Shown here piece after piece: positions 1 through 8,580 of a stretch of 64,000 nt of DNA (the stretch's first letter is position 1; the number at the start of each line of letters is the position of its first letter). Both the position numbers and the translations under genes were made by a program. The DNA is taken from positions 124,001 to 188,000 of the forward strand of contig NZ_JAUXQZ010000045.1 in NCBI RefSeq assembly GCF_030682035.1. Reading direction: 5' to 3'. This stretch comes from Brevundimonas sp. GTDB lineage: Bacteria; Pseudomonadota; Alphaproteobacteria; Caulobacterales; Caulobacteraceae. Under the pieces are notes generated by a model, which did no database searches, was not told where the DNA came from, and was given only the letters and a program-made list of their open reading frames with translations.

Positions 1-546
1 CTCGTCGCCGATCAGGGGATCGTCGTGGATGCCCGAGGTGAAGAAGTCGCGATAGGTGAGGTCGGCGACATTGCGCACCGTGTGGCAGACGACGACTCGA
101 TTGAAGCGAGCATAGGTGTCGGGGTCGCGCGCGACGCTGATCCAGGGGGCCAGGCCGGTGCCGGTCCCGATCAGCCACAGCCGCTCGCCGCCGGTCAGGG
201 CGTCCAGCACCAGGGTGCCGGTCGGCTTCTTGCCCATCAGCACCGTATCACCCGGCTGGATTCTTTGGAGGCGCGAGGTCAGGGGGCCGTCGGGGACCTT
301 GATCGACAGGAACTCGAGCTGCTCGTCCCAGTGCGGGCTGGCGATGGAATAGGCGCGCAAGATGGGCTTTCCTCCATCTTCCGCCGGCAGGCCGATCATC
401 ACGAACTCGCCCGAGCGGAAGCGGAAATCCTCGGGCCGGGCAATGGCGAAGCTGAACAGCTGGTCGGTCCAGTGGCGCACCCACAGCACTTCCAGTTCAT
501 GGAAGGCGGAGGCTTTCGCGGGTGCGGAGGCGGCGACGTCGGTCAT
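1..546 (-). CDS. fpr: Ferredoxin--NADP reductase (3' end outside window)
   Basis: This minus-strand gene starts at the ATG at 546 and runs off the left edge, so about 181 N-terminal residues are visible. It is absent from the ORF track because it has no stop inside the window. The protein begins MTDVAASAPAKAS and carries the FAD-binding RAYS motif (ILRAYSIASP) and a GTGTGLAPW segment typical of the NADP domain of bacterial ferredoxin/flavodoxin reductases. The family moves electrons between NADPH and ferredoxin or flavodoxin in the cytoplasm, often during oxidative stress. The plus-strand ORFs at 25-568 are shadows of it. Confidence 0.88.
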   Translation of the reverse strand, partial: MTDVAASAPAKASAFHELEVLWVRHWTDQLFSFAIARPEDFRFRSGEFVMIGLPAEDGGKPILRAYSIASPHWDEQLEFLSIKVPDGPLTSRLQRIQPGDTVLMGKKPTGTLVLDALTGGERLWLIGTGTGLAPWISVARDPDTYARFNRVVVCHTVRNVADLTYRDFFTSGIHDDPLIGDE

Positions 547-969
547 TGCGAGGCTTATTAGGGGGTGAGGGACGACGGGGGAAGGGATGCGGTGTCGCGC
601 CGGGTCTGTTGTGAGCGCGCCCCGGCGATGCTGTCTTCTCGCCCCTGATAATCGCGTCCCTTTTCGCCCCTGATCGTGTCCTTCCGCCCCTTGTCCCGGC
701 CTCATTGGCCTGACCGTCAATCGCCTGCGACCGAAGCTGACGTAGCGGTGTGCCTCAATGCGAAGACGCGGAGGCGACAGGGCTTTTTGACGGTTCGACA
801 CACATCATGGCATCAGCATCCGGTTCAACCGGCGATCCCTGCGCGGACCACCCGAAGGGTCGCTCGATCACTCGATAATTTTCCGGCGCCAGAATGTACT
901 CTCGACTCCTCCACCGCCCGTGCGGAATCGGGGATGACGCCGGCCGAAACGACCGCTAGCGTCAGCGTC
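547..969. repeat. Non-coding divergent region with three CGCCCCTGAT-like direct repeats
   Basis: This 423-base gap separates fpr (minus) from the S9 peptidase gene (plus). The decamer CGCCCCTGAT occurs at 640-649 and 665-674, and a third copy at 685-694 reads CGCCCCTTGT. The spacing is irregular (25 and 20 bases). The ORF track extends the peptidase ORF back to 676, but that part has no signal-peptide-like start and looks non-coding. The repeats may be regulator sites for fpr or simple decay; I see no clear promoter hexamers. Confidence 0.4.
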
Positions 970-3306
970 ATGCGCAACAAACTCCTCGCCTCCACCCTGT
1001 TTCTCGCGGCGCTTTCGCCGTTCACCGCCGCCATGGCGCAAACGCCGGACCCGACAGTCCTGACGCCCGAGCGGGTGTTCGCCAATCCGTCGCTGGCCGG
1101 ACCGGTGGCGCGCGGCGTCAGCCTGTCGCCGGACGGCGAACTCGTGGCCTTCCTGCGTTCGCGCGAGGATGACGTGGATGTGCTGGACCTGTGGGCCGCG
1201 CCGACGGGCGAGGGCGAGCCGTTCAAGCTGATCGACGCGCGGGCGCTGGTTCCCGACGCCGGCGAACTGTCGGAGGCCGAGAAGGCCCGGCGCGAGCGGA
1301 TGCGGATCAGCCAGCGCGGCGTGGTCGAGTATTCGTGGGACGAACAGGGCCGCTATATCCTGGCCCCGCTTGAAGGCGACATCTTCCTGGCCGAACGTGA
1401 GGGCGGGGCGGTGCGCCGCTTGACCGAGACCGAGGCCGACGAGATCGACGCCAAGGTGTCGCCGATGGGCAATTTCGTCTCCTTCGTGCGCGACCAGGAT
1501 CTGGTTGTGCTGGCGCTGGACGGCAATCGCGAGACGGAGATCACCTCAGACGGCGATGGCCTGATCACCTGGGCCACAGCCGAGTTCATCGCCCAGGAGG
1601 AGATGGACCGCGACACCGGCTACTGGTGGAGCCCGGACGAACGCTACATCGCCCTGCAACGGACGGACGAGAGCACGGTCGACATTATCCCGCGCCTCGA
1701 CATCACCGGCGGCGGCGCCCGGGTTATCGAGCAGCGCTACCCGCGCGCCGGGCGGCCCAATGCGGTGGTCGAATTGTTCGTCCACGACCGCGAAAGCGGT
1801 CGGCGGACCAAGGTGGACCTGGGCGCGAACGCCGACATCTATCTGGCGCGGGTCGACTGGTCGGTTGACGGTCGCACCCTCTATGTCCAGCGCCAGTCGC
1901 GCGACCAGAAGACTCTGGACCTGCTGAGCGTCGATCCGGCCACGGGCGCGTCGCGGGTGATCCTGACCCGGACCTCGGACGCCTGGGTCTCGCTGAACGA
2001 CGACTTCCGGCCGCTGGACGACGGCCGCTTCATCTGGTCGTCGGAGGAGACGGGTTGGAAGCACCTGTATCTGTACGAGCGCGACGGGACGCTGATCCAG
2101 CCAATCACCCACGGCCCCTGGCCGGTGAAGAGCCTGGACGGCGTCAACCAGCAGACCGGCGAGGTCTTCTTCACCGCCTCGTTTGGCTATGCCGCGCGGC
2201 CCCCCGGGGTGACCGGCGGCCACAGCGCCTGTCCGCTGCCCGGCGGCCGGGTGACCATGTGCGACGTGCAGGGCGAGCGGCCGACGACCCAGCGCCTGTG
2301 GCGGGCCTCGCTGAACGAACTGCGCCAGGCCGTCGCTGTGACGTCCGACGGCGGCTGGTGGTCGGCTTCGATGAACAGGACGGGGACCGCCTTCGTCGGC
2401 AACTATACTGACCTGCAGACCCCGCCGCAGTCGGGCCTGTACCGGGCCGACGGGACCTTCGTGCGCTGGATCGAGGAGAACCGGCTCGACGCCGACCATC
2501 CCAGCTTCCCCTACGTGTCACGCCGGGGCGAGGTGACCTTCGGCACGCTGGACAGCCATGGCGAGATGCTGGTGTGGCAGATGACCACGCCGCCGGGCTT
2601 CGATCCGTCGAAACAGTATCCGGTGGTCATGCAGGTCTATGGCGGACCGTCCGGCGGCGGGGTGCGGCAGTCGTGGCAGTCGTCCACCAATCAACTGTTG
2701 ACCGAGGCCGGATACATCGTCTTCCGGCTCGATAACCGGGGCGAGGGCGACCGTTCAGCGGCTTTCAAACAGGCGCTCTATCTGCGCATGGGGCAGCCTG
2801 AGGTCGAAGATCAGGTGTTGGCTATCAACTATCTGAGAACATTGCCATACGTTGCCGGCGATCGCATCGCCATGATGGGCTGGTCCTATGGCGGGTTCAT
2901 GAGTCTGATGGCCCTGACCGAGCCCCACATGGGGCTGACATCGGCCATCGCGGGCGCGCCGCCGACCGAGTGGAGCCTGTACGACACCCACTATACCGAA
3001 CGATACATGTCGACGCCGGAAGCTAACGCCGCGGGCTATGCCGCCTCGGACGCCATTCCGCGCCTGCCGAACCTGACCGGGCGGCTGCTTTTGCTGCACG
3101 GCATGGCCGACGACAACGTCATCCTCGAGAACTCCACGCGGGTCATCGACGCGCTGCAGGCCTCGTCCATTCCCTTCGAATTGATGCTCTACCCCGGCCA
3201 GCGCCACGGCGTCCGGGGCAATGAAAGGCAGCTGCAGCAATGGCGGACGTATCTCGACTTTCTGGATCGCACGATCGGTTCAAGGGCGCCCGCCGCGCAG
3301 GACTGA
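970..3306 (+). CDS. Secreted S9B (dipeptidyl-peptidase IV-type) serine peptidase
   Basis: The product is about 778 residues from the ATG at 970, which directly precedes a good signal peptide (MRNKLLASTLFLAALSPF, then AMAQ). An ATG at 934 would add twelve residues. The N-terminal part is the beta-propeller domain (DPP_IV_N). The C-terminal alpha/beta hydrolase has the nucleophile in GWSYGG (Ser about 639), an acid in HGMADDN and the histidine in GQRHGV. The family removes N-terminal dipeptides, preferably after proline or alanine, in the periplasm. The 3' end overlaps the next gene by 67 bases, suggesting co-transcription with the amidases, perhaps for peptide or amide catabolism (inference). 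Confidence 0.9.
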   Translation: MRNKLLASTLFLAALSPFTAAMAQTPDPTVLTPERVFANPSLAGPVARGVSLSPDGELVAFLRSREDDVDVLDLWAAPTGEGEPFKLIDARALVPDAGELSEAEKARRERMRISQRGVVEYSWDEQGRYILAPLEGDIFLAEREGGAVRRLTETEADEIDAKVSPMGNFVSFVRDQDLVVLALDGNRETEITSDGDGLITWATAEFIAQEEMDRDTGYWWSPDERYIALQRTDESTVDIIPRLDITGGGARVIEQRYPRAGRPNAVVELFVHDRESGRRTKVDLGANADIYLARVDWSVDGRTLYVQRQSRDQKTLDLLSVDPATGASRVILTRTSDAWVSLNDDFRPLDDGRFIWSSEETGWKHLYLYERDGTLIQPITHGPWPVKSLDGVNQQTGEVFFTASFGYAARPPGVTGGHSACPLPGGRVTMCDVQGERPTTQRLWRASLNELRQAVAVTSDGGWWSASMNRTGTAFVGNYTDLQTPPQSGLYRADGTFVRWIEENRLDADHPSFPYVSRRGEVTFGTLDSHGEMLVWQMTTPPGFDPSKQYPVVMQVYGGPSGGGVRQSWQSSTNQLLTEAGYIVFRLDNRGEGDRSAAFKQALYLRMGQPEVEDQVLAINYLRTLPYVAGDRIAMMGWSYGGFMSLMALTEPHMGLTSAIAGAPPTEWSLYDTHYTERYMSTPEANAAGYAASDAIPRLPNLTGRLLLLHGMADDNVILENSTRVIDALQASSIPFELMLYPGQRHGVRGNERQLQQWRTYLDFLDRTIGSRAPAAQD

Positions 3307-4874
3307 TTGCAGGGGCGGCAGGGGCCCTGACTCTGGGGGCCTGCGCCACGCCGTCCATGCCGGAGCCCGAGATTTGGGCTGCGGCCGACGCCGCGGCGGC
3401 TGACGCCACAGCCGCGGCGGATCGGGCCTTGGGAGTGACGCTGGCAGGAACGCGTTGCGAGCAGCTCTACAGAGAGCGGGGCAACGTCAGTCCTGACCAC
3501 CATGCCTATACAGATCGCTGCCGCGACGACATTGTCGGCCCGAACAGCATGATCGCGTGGGCATCGGGGATCAGCGACCGAGGCTGGATGCCAGAGGCCG
3601 GAATCAGCGGCATGCCCATCCTCCTCAAGGACAATATCGAAACCGCCGACATGCCGACCACGGCCGGTTCGCTGGCGCTGTCCGGCAACGCCCCGGGCCG
3701 CGATGCACCCATCGTCACGCGCCTGCGCGAAGCCGGCGCGGTCATCCTCGGCAAGACCAATCTGTCCGAATGGGCCAACATCCGTTCGACTAATTCCATC
3801 AGCGGCTGGAGCGCCGTCGTTGGGCAGACGCGCAATCCGTATGATCCGGCACGCACCCCCTGCGGCTCTTCGGCCGGCAGCGCGGTGGCCGTGGCCATCG
3901 GTCTGGCGCCGGCGGCCATCGGCACCGAAACCAATGGCTCCATCGTCTGCCCGGCCTCGGTGAACGGCGTGGTCGGGTTCAAGCCGACCGTGGGTCTGGT
4001 CTCGCGCACCCACATCGTGCCGATCAGCCATTCGCAGGATACGGCCGGGCCGATCGCCACCACGGTTGAGGACGCGGCGATCGTGCTGTCGGTCATCGCC
4101 GGCTCCGACCCGCTAGACCCAGCGACGGTCGAGGCCGATGCCCGCAAGGTCGACTATCGCGCCGCTTTGGACGCCGGCTCGTTGAACGGCGCGCGGATCG
4201 GGGTGATGCGGTTCCTGATCGCCAACTATTCAGCCGAAACGCAAGCCGAGTTCGAGCGGGCGCTTCAGGCGATGCGCAATGCGGGCGCCGAACTGGTCGA
4301 GATCACCGAGGGGCCGGACATGCAGGCCGTGGGCGCCAGCCTCCAGGTGTTGCTGACCGAGCTGAAGGTCGACCTGAATGCCTATCTGGCCTCGACCGAT
4401 CCCGCGCAGGTGCCGTCCCGGAGCCTGGCCGATCTGATCGCGTTCAACGCCGCCGAACCGCGCGAGACAGTGCTGTTCGGCCAGGAGTTGTTCATCCGCG
4501 CCGAGGCGACCACGGGACTGGAAGACCCGGTCTATATCGCTTCGCGGGAACGATCGCTGCGCGCTGCAGGTCCGGAGGGGATCGACCGGATGATGGCGAC
4601 CCACCGGGTGGTCGCGCTGGTCGCGCCGACGACATCGCGGGCCTGGACCAATGACCCGACTGATGACGACCGGTCCCAAGGCTCGTCCAGCTCGCTGGCG
4701 GCGGTGGCCGGCTATCCGCACCTGACCGTGCCGATGGGCTTCGACCGCGGCATGCCGGTGGGGATAAGCTTCATCGGCGGCAAATGGGACGACGCGAAGG
4801 TGCTGTCGCTGGGGTATGCCTTCGAGCAGCGGACGCGGGCGCGGCGGGCGCCGGCGCTTCAACCGGAAGGATGA
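3240..4874 (+). CDS. Amidase-signature family protein, predicted lipoprotein (tandem copy 1)
   Basis: The product is 544 residues. The start lies inside the end of the S9 peptidase gene, and this frame is needed to keep the lipoprotein signal (basic RFKGARRA, hydrophobic core, lipobox LGAC with Cys at about 35). The amidase-signature triad is visible: Lys in MPILLKDN (about 130), the cis-Ser in GSSAGS and the nucleophile in TETNGS. The family hydrolyses amide bonds; the substrate cannot be told from sequence. It is a close paralogue of the next gene, with near-identical blocks such as FKPTVGLVSRTHIVPISHSQ. Confidence 0.85.
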   Translation: MADVSRLSGSHDRFKGARRAGLIAGAAGALTLGACATPSMPEPEIWAAADAAAADATAAADRALGVTLAGTRCEQLYRERGNVSPDHHAYTDRCRDDIVGPNSMIAWASGISDRGWMPEAGISGMPILLKDNIETADMPTTAGSLALSGNAPGRDAPIVTRLREAGAVILGKTNLSEWANIRSTNSISGWSAVVGQTRNPYDPARTPCGSSAGSAVAVAIGLAPAAIGTETNGSIVCPASVNGVVGFKPTVGLVSRTHIVPISHSQDTAGPIATTVEDAAIVLSVIAGSDPLDPATVEADARKVDYRAALDAGSLNGARIGVMRFLIANYSAETQAEFERALQAMRNAGAELVEITEGPDMQAVGASLQVLLTELKVDLNAYLASTDPAQVPSRSLADLIAFNAAEPRETVLFGQELFIRAEATTGLEDPVYIASRERSLRAAGPEGIDRMMATHRVVALVAPTTSRAWTNDPTDDDRSQGSSSSLAAVAGYPHLTVPMGFDRGMPVGISFIGGKWDDAKVLSLGYAFEQRTRARRAPALQPEG

Positions 4875-6391
4875 CGGGGACCATGATGATAGGCCGGATG
4901 ATCACCGCGGCGACCGCGGCCGCTCTGCTGCTCGCCGGAGCGGCGTCAGCGCAGGAAGTCTATGGCGCACGCCATGTGACGCCGCAGGAAGCCGCGACTA
5001 ACAGCCTGCTGGTCTGGGCCGATCCGCAACAGGTGGTGCGGTGGGAGGACGGAGCCGGCATCGCGGGCATGCCCATCCTTCTCAAGGACAACATCGAAAC
5101 CACCGACATGCCCACGACCGCGGGGTCGCTGGCGCTTCTCAACAACGCTCCCGGCCGGGACGCGCCTCTGGTGGCGCGGCTGAGGGCCGCCGGAGCGGTG
5201 ATCGTCGGCAAGACCAACCTGTCGGAATGGGCCAATATCCGCTCGTCCAGCTCGACCAGCGGCTGGAGCGCGGTCGGCGGACTGACCCGCAACCCGCATG
5301 CGCTGGATCGCAACGCCTGCGGCTCGTCCTCGGGCAGCGGGGCGGCGGTGGCGGCGGGGCTGGCGCCGGCGGCGATCGGGACCGAGACGGACGGGTCCAT
5401 CACCTGCCCCGCGGCGATCAACGGCATCGTCGGCTTCAAGCCGACCGTCGGCCTGGTCAGCCGCACCCACATCGTGCCGATCAGCCATTCCCAGGATACC
5501 GCCGGACCGATGACGCTGACGGTCGAGGACGCGGCCATGGTGCTGACCGTCATCGCCGGAAGCGATCCGCTGGATCCTGCCACGGTCGAGGCCGACGCAC
5601 GGAAGGTCGACTATCGCGCGGCGCTGGACGCGGGCTCGCTGCGTGGCGCGCGCATCGGCGTGATGCGATTCGCGACCGGCTATTCGAATGGCCTTGATCG
5701 CGTGTTCGAAGAGAACCTGTCCCGGTTGCGCGAAGCGGGGGCCATTCTGGTCGATATCACCCAGGGCCCCGACCCGGCCATGGACGCCGCCGAGCTGACC
5801 GTGCTGCTGACCGAGCTTAAGGTCGATTTGAACGCCTACCTCGCCTCGACCGATCCGCGGCAGGTGCAGACCCGGACCCTGGCCGACGTCATCGCCTTCA
5901 ACATCGCCGAGCCACGTGAACTGGCCCTGTTCGGGCAGGAGCTGTTCCTGCAGGCTGAGCAGACGAAGGGGCTGGACGACCCGGCCTATGTGGCGGCGCG
6001 AGCGACCTCCCTGAAGGCCGCCGGCGCCGACGGCATCGACCGGATGATGCGCGACCACGCCGTCATCGCCCTGATCGCGCCGACGACCGGCCCGGCCTGG
6101 ACGACGGATGTGGTCAACGGCGACCACTATGCCGGGGCGGCGTCCAGCATGCCGGCCATCGCCGGCTACCCGCACCTGACCGTGCCGATGGGTTTCGTGC
6201 GCGGGCTGCCGGTCGGGATGAGCTTCATCGCCGGAAAATGGGAGGACTCGAAGGTCTTGTCGCTGGGCTATGCATTCGAGCAACTGACCCATGCGCTGCG
6301 ACCGCCGACGTTCGTTCGGTCGATCGACACGATGGAGGAAAACGCGCCGCTGCTGGCCGCCGGCTCCTCGCCGGTGCGCGAGGGCGAGTAA
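4871..6391 (+). CDS. Amidase-signature family protein, exported (tandem copy 2)
   Basis: About 506 residues from the ATG at 4871, which overlaps the stop of copy 1 (ATGA). An ATG at 4883 or 4886 would suit the GGAAGG/GGGGA ribosome-site candidates better. It has an N-terminal signal peptide ending ASAQE instead of the lipobox of copy 1, and lacks copy 1's extra region of about 60 residues before the catalytic domain. The triad motifs are LLKDN, GSSSGS and TETDGS. The two amidases are tandem duplicates whose export modes have diverged. The substrate is unknown. Confidence 0.85.
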   Translation: MTGTMMIGRMITAATAAALLLAGAASAQEVYGARHVTPQEAATNSLLVWADPQQVVRWEDGAGIAGMPILLKDNIETTDMPTTAGSLALLNNAPGRDAPLVARLRAAGAVIVGKTNLSEWANIRSSSSTSGWSAVGGLTRNPHALDRNACGSSSGSGAAVAAGLAPAAIGTETDGSITCPAAINGIVGFKPTVGLVSRTHIVPISHSQDTAGPMTLTVEDAAMVLTVIAGSDPLDPATVEADARKVDYRAALDAGSLRGARIGVMRFATGYSNGLDRVFEENLSRLREAGAILVDITQGPDPAMDAAELTVLLTELKVDLNAYLASTDPRQVQTRTLADVIAFNIAEPRELALFGQELFLQAEQTKGLDDPAYVAARATSLKAAGADGIDRMMRDHAVIALIAPTTGPAWTTDVVNGDHYAGAASSMPAIAGYPHLTVPMGFVRGLPVGMSFIAGKWEDSKVLSLGYAFEQLTHALRPPTFVRSIDTMEENAPLLAAGSSPVREGE

Positions 6392-6425
6392 CGCAACGTA
6401 GTCCGCAAGGCGCAGTTAAGCAGCC

Positions 6426-6902
6426 ATGGAAAAGCAGTTCGTCAAATTCGCCACGGCGACGGCCAAGGTGGCAGGCAAGCCATGGACCTTCATCGCCTGC
6501 CTGTCGATCGTGCTGATCTGGGCGGCAACCGGTCCGATCTTCAAATTCAGCGAGACCTGGCAACTGGTGATCAACACCGGCACGACCATCATCACCTTCC
6601 TGATGGTTTTCCTGATCCAGAACACCCAGAACCGCGACGGCGCGGCGATTCAGGCCAAGCTGGATGAGTTGCTGCATGCCGTCACCGCCGCCGACGAGCG
6701 GTTCATCGGCATCGAGCACCTGACCGAGAAGGATCTCGACAAGATCCTGGTCGAGGTCGAGGCCCGCGCCCAACGCCTGCACGGCGGCGATCAAATGCCG
6801 ATCGTGGCGACGCGCGCCGAGGACCTGTCGGCGGCGCCTCGCAAACCCGCGGGGAAACCGGCTGAGAAGAAGACGCCCGGTCGCCGCAAGGCGTCCCGGT
6901 GA
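6426..6902 (+). CDS. Low-affinity iron permease-like membrane protein
   Basis: 158 residues. Two membrane helices are visible (WTFIACLSIVLIWAATGP and TTIITFLMVFLIQNTQN), followed by a soluble AIQAKLDELLHA segment and a basic Lys/Arg-rich C-terminus. The pattern TFLMVFLIQNTQNRD is typical of the low-affinity iron permease (FET4-like) family in bacteria, whose transport role has seldom been tested. The stop overlaps the GTG of the next gene (GTGA), so the two are translationally coupled. Confidence 0.78.
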   Translation: MEKQFVKFATATAKVAGKPWTFIACLSIVLIWAATGPIFKFSETWQLVINTGTTIITFLMVFLIQNTQNRDGAAIQAKLDELLHAVTAADERFIGIEHLTEKDLDKILVEVEARAQRLHGGDQMPIVATRAEDLSAAPRKPAGKPAEKKTPGRRKASR

Positions 6903-7174
6903 GCGGTCTGGTCGCCAACGTCGTCGGCACGGCCGCGGCCCTGTGCTCGATCACCAGCTTTGCGCCGCAGATGATCAAGATCTGGAGGGAACGCGACGCC
7001 TCCTCCGTGTCGCTGAAGACCTATTCGCTGACGGTGATCTGCTTCGTGCTGTGGACCACCTACGGCGTGCTGACCGACGCCTGGCCCATTGTCATCGCCA
7101 ATGCCTGCGCCCTGGTCATGGCCGCCGGTGTGCTGGCGATGAAGTGGTGGTTCGACGGCCCACGCTCGGCTTGA
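6899..7174 (+). CDS. SemiSWEET-type PQ-loop transporter
   Basis: 91 residues with three predicted membrane helices and the PQ motif in SFAPQMIKIWRER, matching bacterial SemiSWEETs, which dimerise to form a small sugar uniporter. The start is a GTG overlapping the upstream TGA. The conserved pattern ASSVSLKTYSLTVICFVLW is characteristic. The substrate cannot be deduced; sugars are the family norm. Confidence 0.85.
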   Translation: MSGLVANVVGTAAALCSITSFAPQMIKIWRERDASSVSLKTYSLTVICFVLWTTYGVLTDAWPIVIANACALVMAAGVLAMKWWFDGPRSA

Positions 7175-7269
7175 GCCCGCGAACAGCCGACAACCTGCGG
7201 GCGATGCCGATGGACAGGGCGGCTCGGCTCTGAGACCGTAACGCCGTTCTGAAGGCGGGGGCCTGACCG

Positions 7270-8580
7270 ATGTTGCTCAATCGACGAGGCGCGCTGGCGG
7301 GCGCGGGCGGTCTGATGACGGCCCTGGCGACGGGCGAGGCCTGGGCGCAGGACGCGCGGCGCGTCCGAAAGGCGGCCTCCTCGCTGAGTTCCGCCGACAC
7401 CGACATCCTGGCCTTCGCCGAGGGGGTCAAGATCATGAAACGCCGGTCGGATTCCCTGTCGTGGGAGGCCCAGAACCGGCTCCATGCCCAGCGCGCCGAG
7501 CACGGCAACTGGCGGTTCCTGCCCTGGCACCGCCTGCAGGTGGCCCATATGGAACGGATCATCGCCCAGGTGACCGGGCACTCAAACTTCGCCATGCCCT
7601 ATTGGGACTGGCAGGTGGACCGCTTCCTGCCGCCGTGGGTGCTGGATCCGACATCGGCGCTCTATGAGCGTGAGCGCGACCCGGCGACTGAGACCCTCGA
7701 CTTCCAGAAAGCCCGTTTCGCCCAGAGCCGCGATGTGGCCCGCGTCGCCGACGATCGCTTCGAGACCTTCTGCGGTCGCGACCGGGCGGCGGGTCGGGTG
7801 GAAGCCTATGGCCACAACATCATCCACATGCTGGTCGGCGGCCTGATGGGGAGCACCCGAACGGCGGCGCTGGACCCGGTGTTCTGGCTGCACCACTGCA
7901 ACGTCGACCGGGTCTGGGCGACCTGGCACCAGAAGAATGGCGACCTGGCCTATCCCCGGCCGTGGAAGGACCTCTCCATGTCGGGGTTCACGGGCCCAGA
8001 TGGCCGGCAGACGGGGCGCTGGCTCGCGTCGCGCATAACCTCCACGCGCGGTCTGGGGTACCGCTACGACGCGCTCTATGCGCCATTGGTCTTCGCTTTG
8101 CCCCCGAGCGCCTTGGGCGACGGACCGGTGTCGACACGCCAGGTCTCAGTGCGGGTCGACGCCGCTGCGACCGACGACTCCCTCCGGCTGGAACTGCCCG
8201 CCGAAGTCGTGCGTCTGCTGCGCGAGTCGCCAAACAGGGTCACAGTCGAAGGCGAGGGCGTCGTGGCCTATGAGCGGTCTGAAAACCTGACGGGCCGCGC
8301 CATCGCCACCAGCGTGTTCACCGAAAAGGGTCGGGTCGATCTGGGCGTGTCGCCGACGTTTGTGCATTTCGGCATGGGCGAAGCGGGCGATCATGCCGGG
8401 CATGGCGACTACGCCCACGTCTTCACCTTCGACAGCGCCGTGGTCGAACTGGCGCGACTGACTACGGGGCCGCTCGTGATCGTATCGACGGCCCAGGACC
8501 TGCGACCAGAGGAGCAGCGGCCCCCGGTCTGCGCGGTCTCGCTCGAGGCTACGCTGACGATCACCGAATACGCGGCCTGA
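7270..8580 (+). CDS. Tyrosinase-family copper protein
   Basis: 436 residues. The N-terminus ([18 protein letters not shown]) resembles a twin-arginine signal, fitting export of a folded copper enzyme. Copper site A histidines lie in RLHAQ and [12 protein letters not shown]; site B in GHNIIHM and [14 protein letters not shown]. The family hydroxylates monophenols and/or oxidises catechols to quinones. The C-terminal 170 residues form a second, beta-rich domain that in related enzymes can cover the active site. The last 20 bases overlap the end of convergent cysNC. No caddie protein gene is visible beside it. Confidence 0.85.
   Translation: MLLNRRGALAGAGGLMTALATGEAWAQDARRVRKAASSLSSADTDILAFAEGVKIMKRRSDSLSWEAQNRLHAQRAEHGNWRFLPWHRLQVAHMERIIAQVTGHSNFAMPYWDWQVDRFLPPWVLDPTSALYERERDPATETLDFQKARFAQSRDVARVADDRFETFCGRDRAAGRVEAYGHNIIHMLVGGLMGSTRTAALDPVFWLHHCNVDRVWATWHQKNGDLAYPRPWKDLSMSGFTGPDGRQTGRWLASRITSTRGLGYRYDALYAPLVFALPPSALGDGPVSTRQVSVRVDAAATDDSLRLELPAEVVRLLRESPNRVTVEGEGVVAYERSENLTGRAIATSVFTEKGRVDLGVSPTFVHFGMGEAGDHAGHGDYAHVFTFDSAVVELARLTTGPLVIVSTAQDLRPEEQRPPVCAVSLEATLTITEYAA

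Noticed and set aside
1546-2499. Long minus-strand ORF of 317 codons inside the peptidase gene
   Set aside because: It is antisense to a gene with clear S9 motifs, has no family features, and is typical of open shadow frames in GC-rich DNA.
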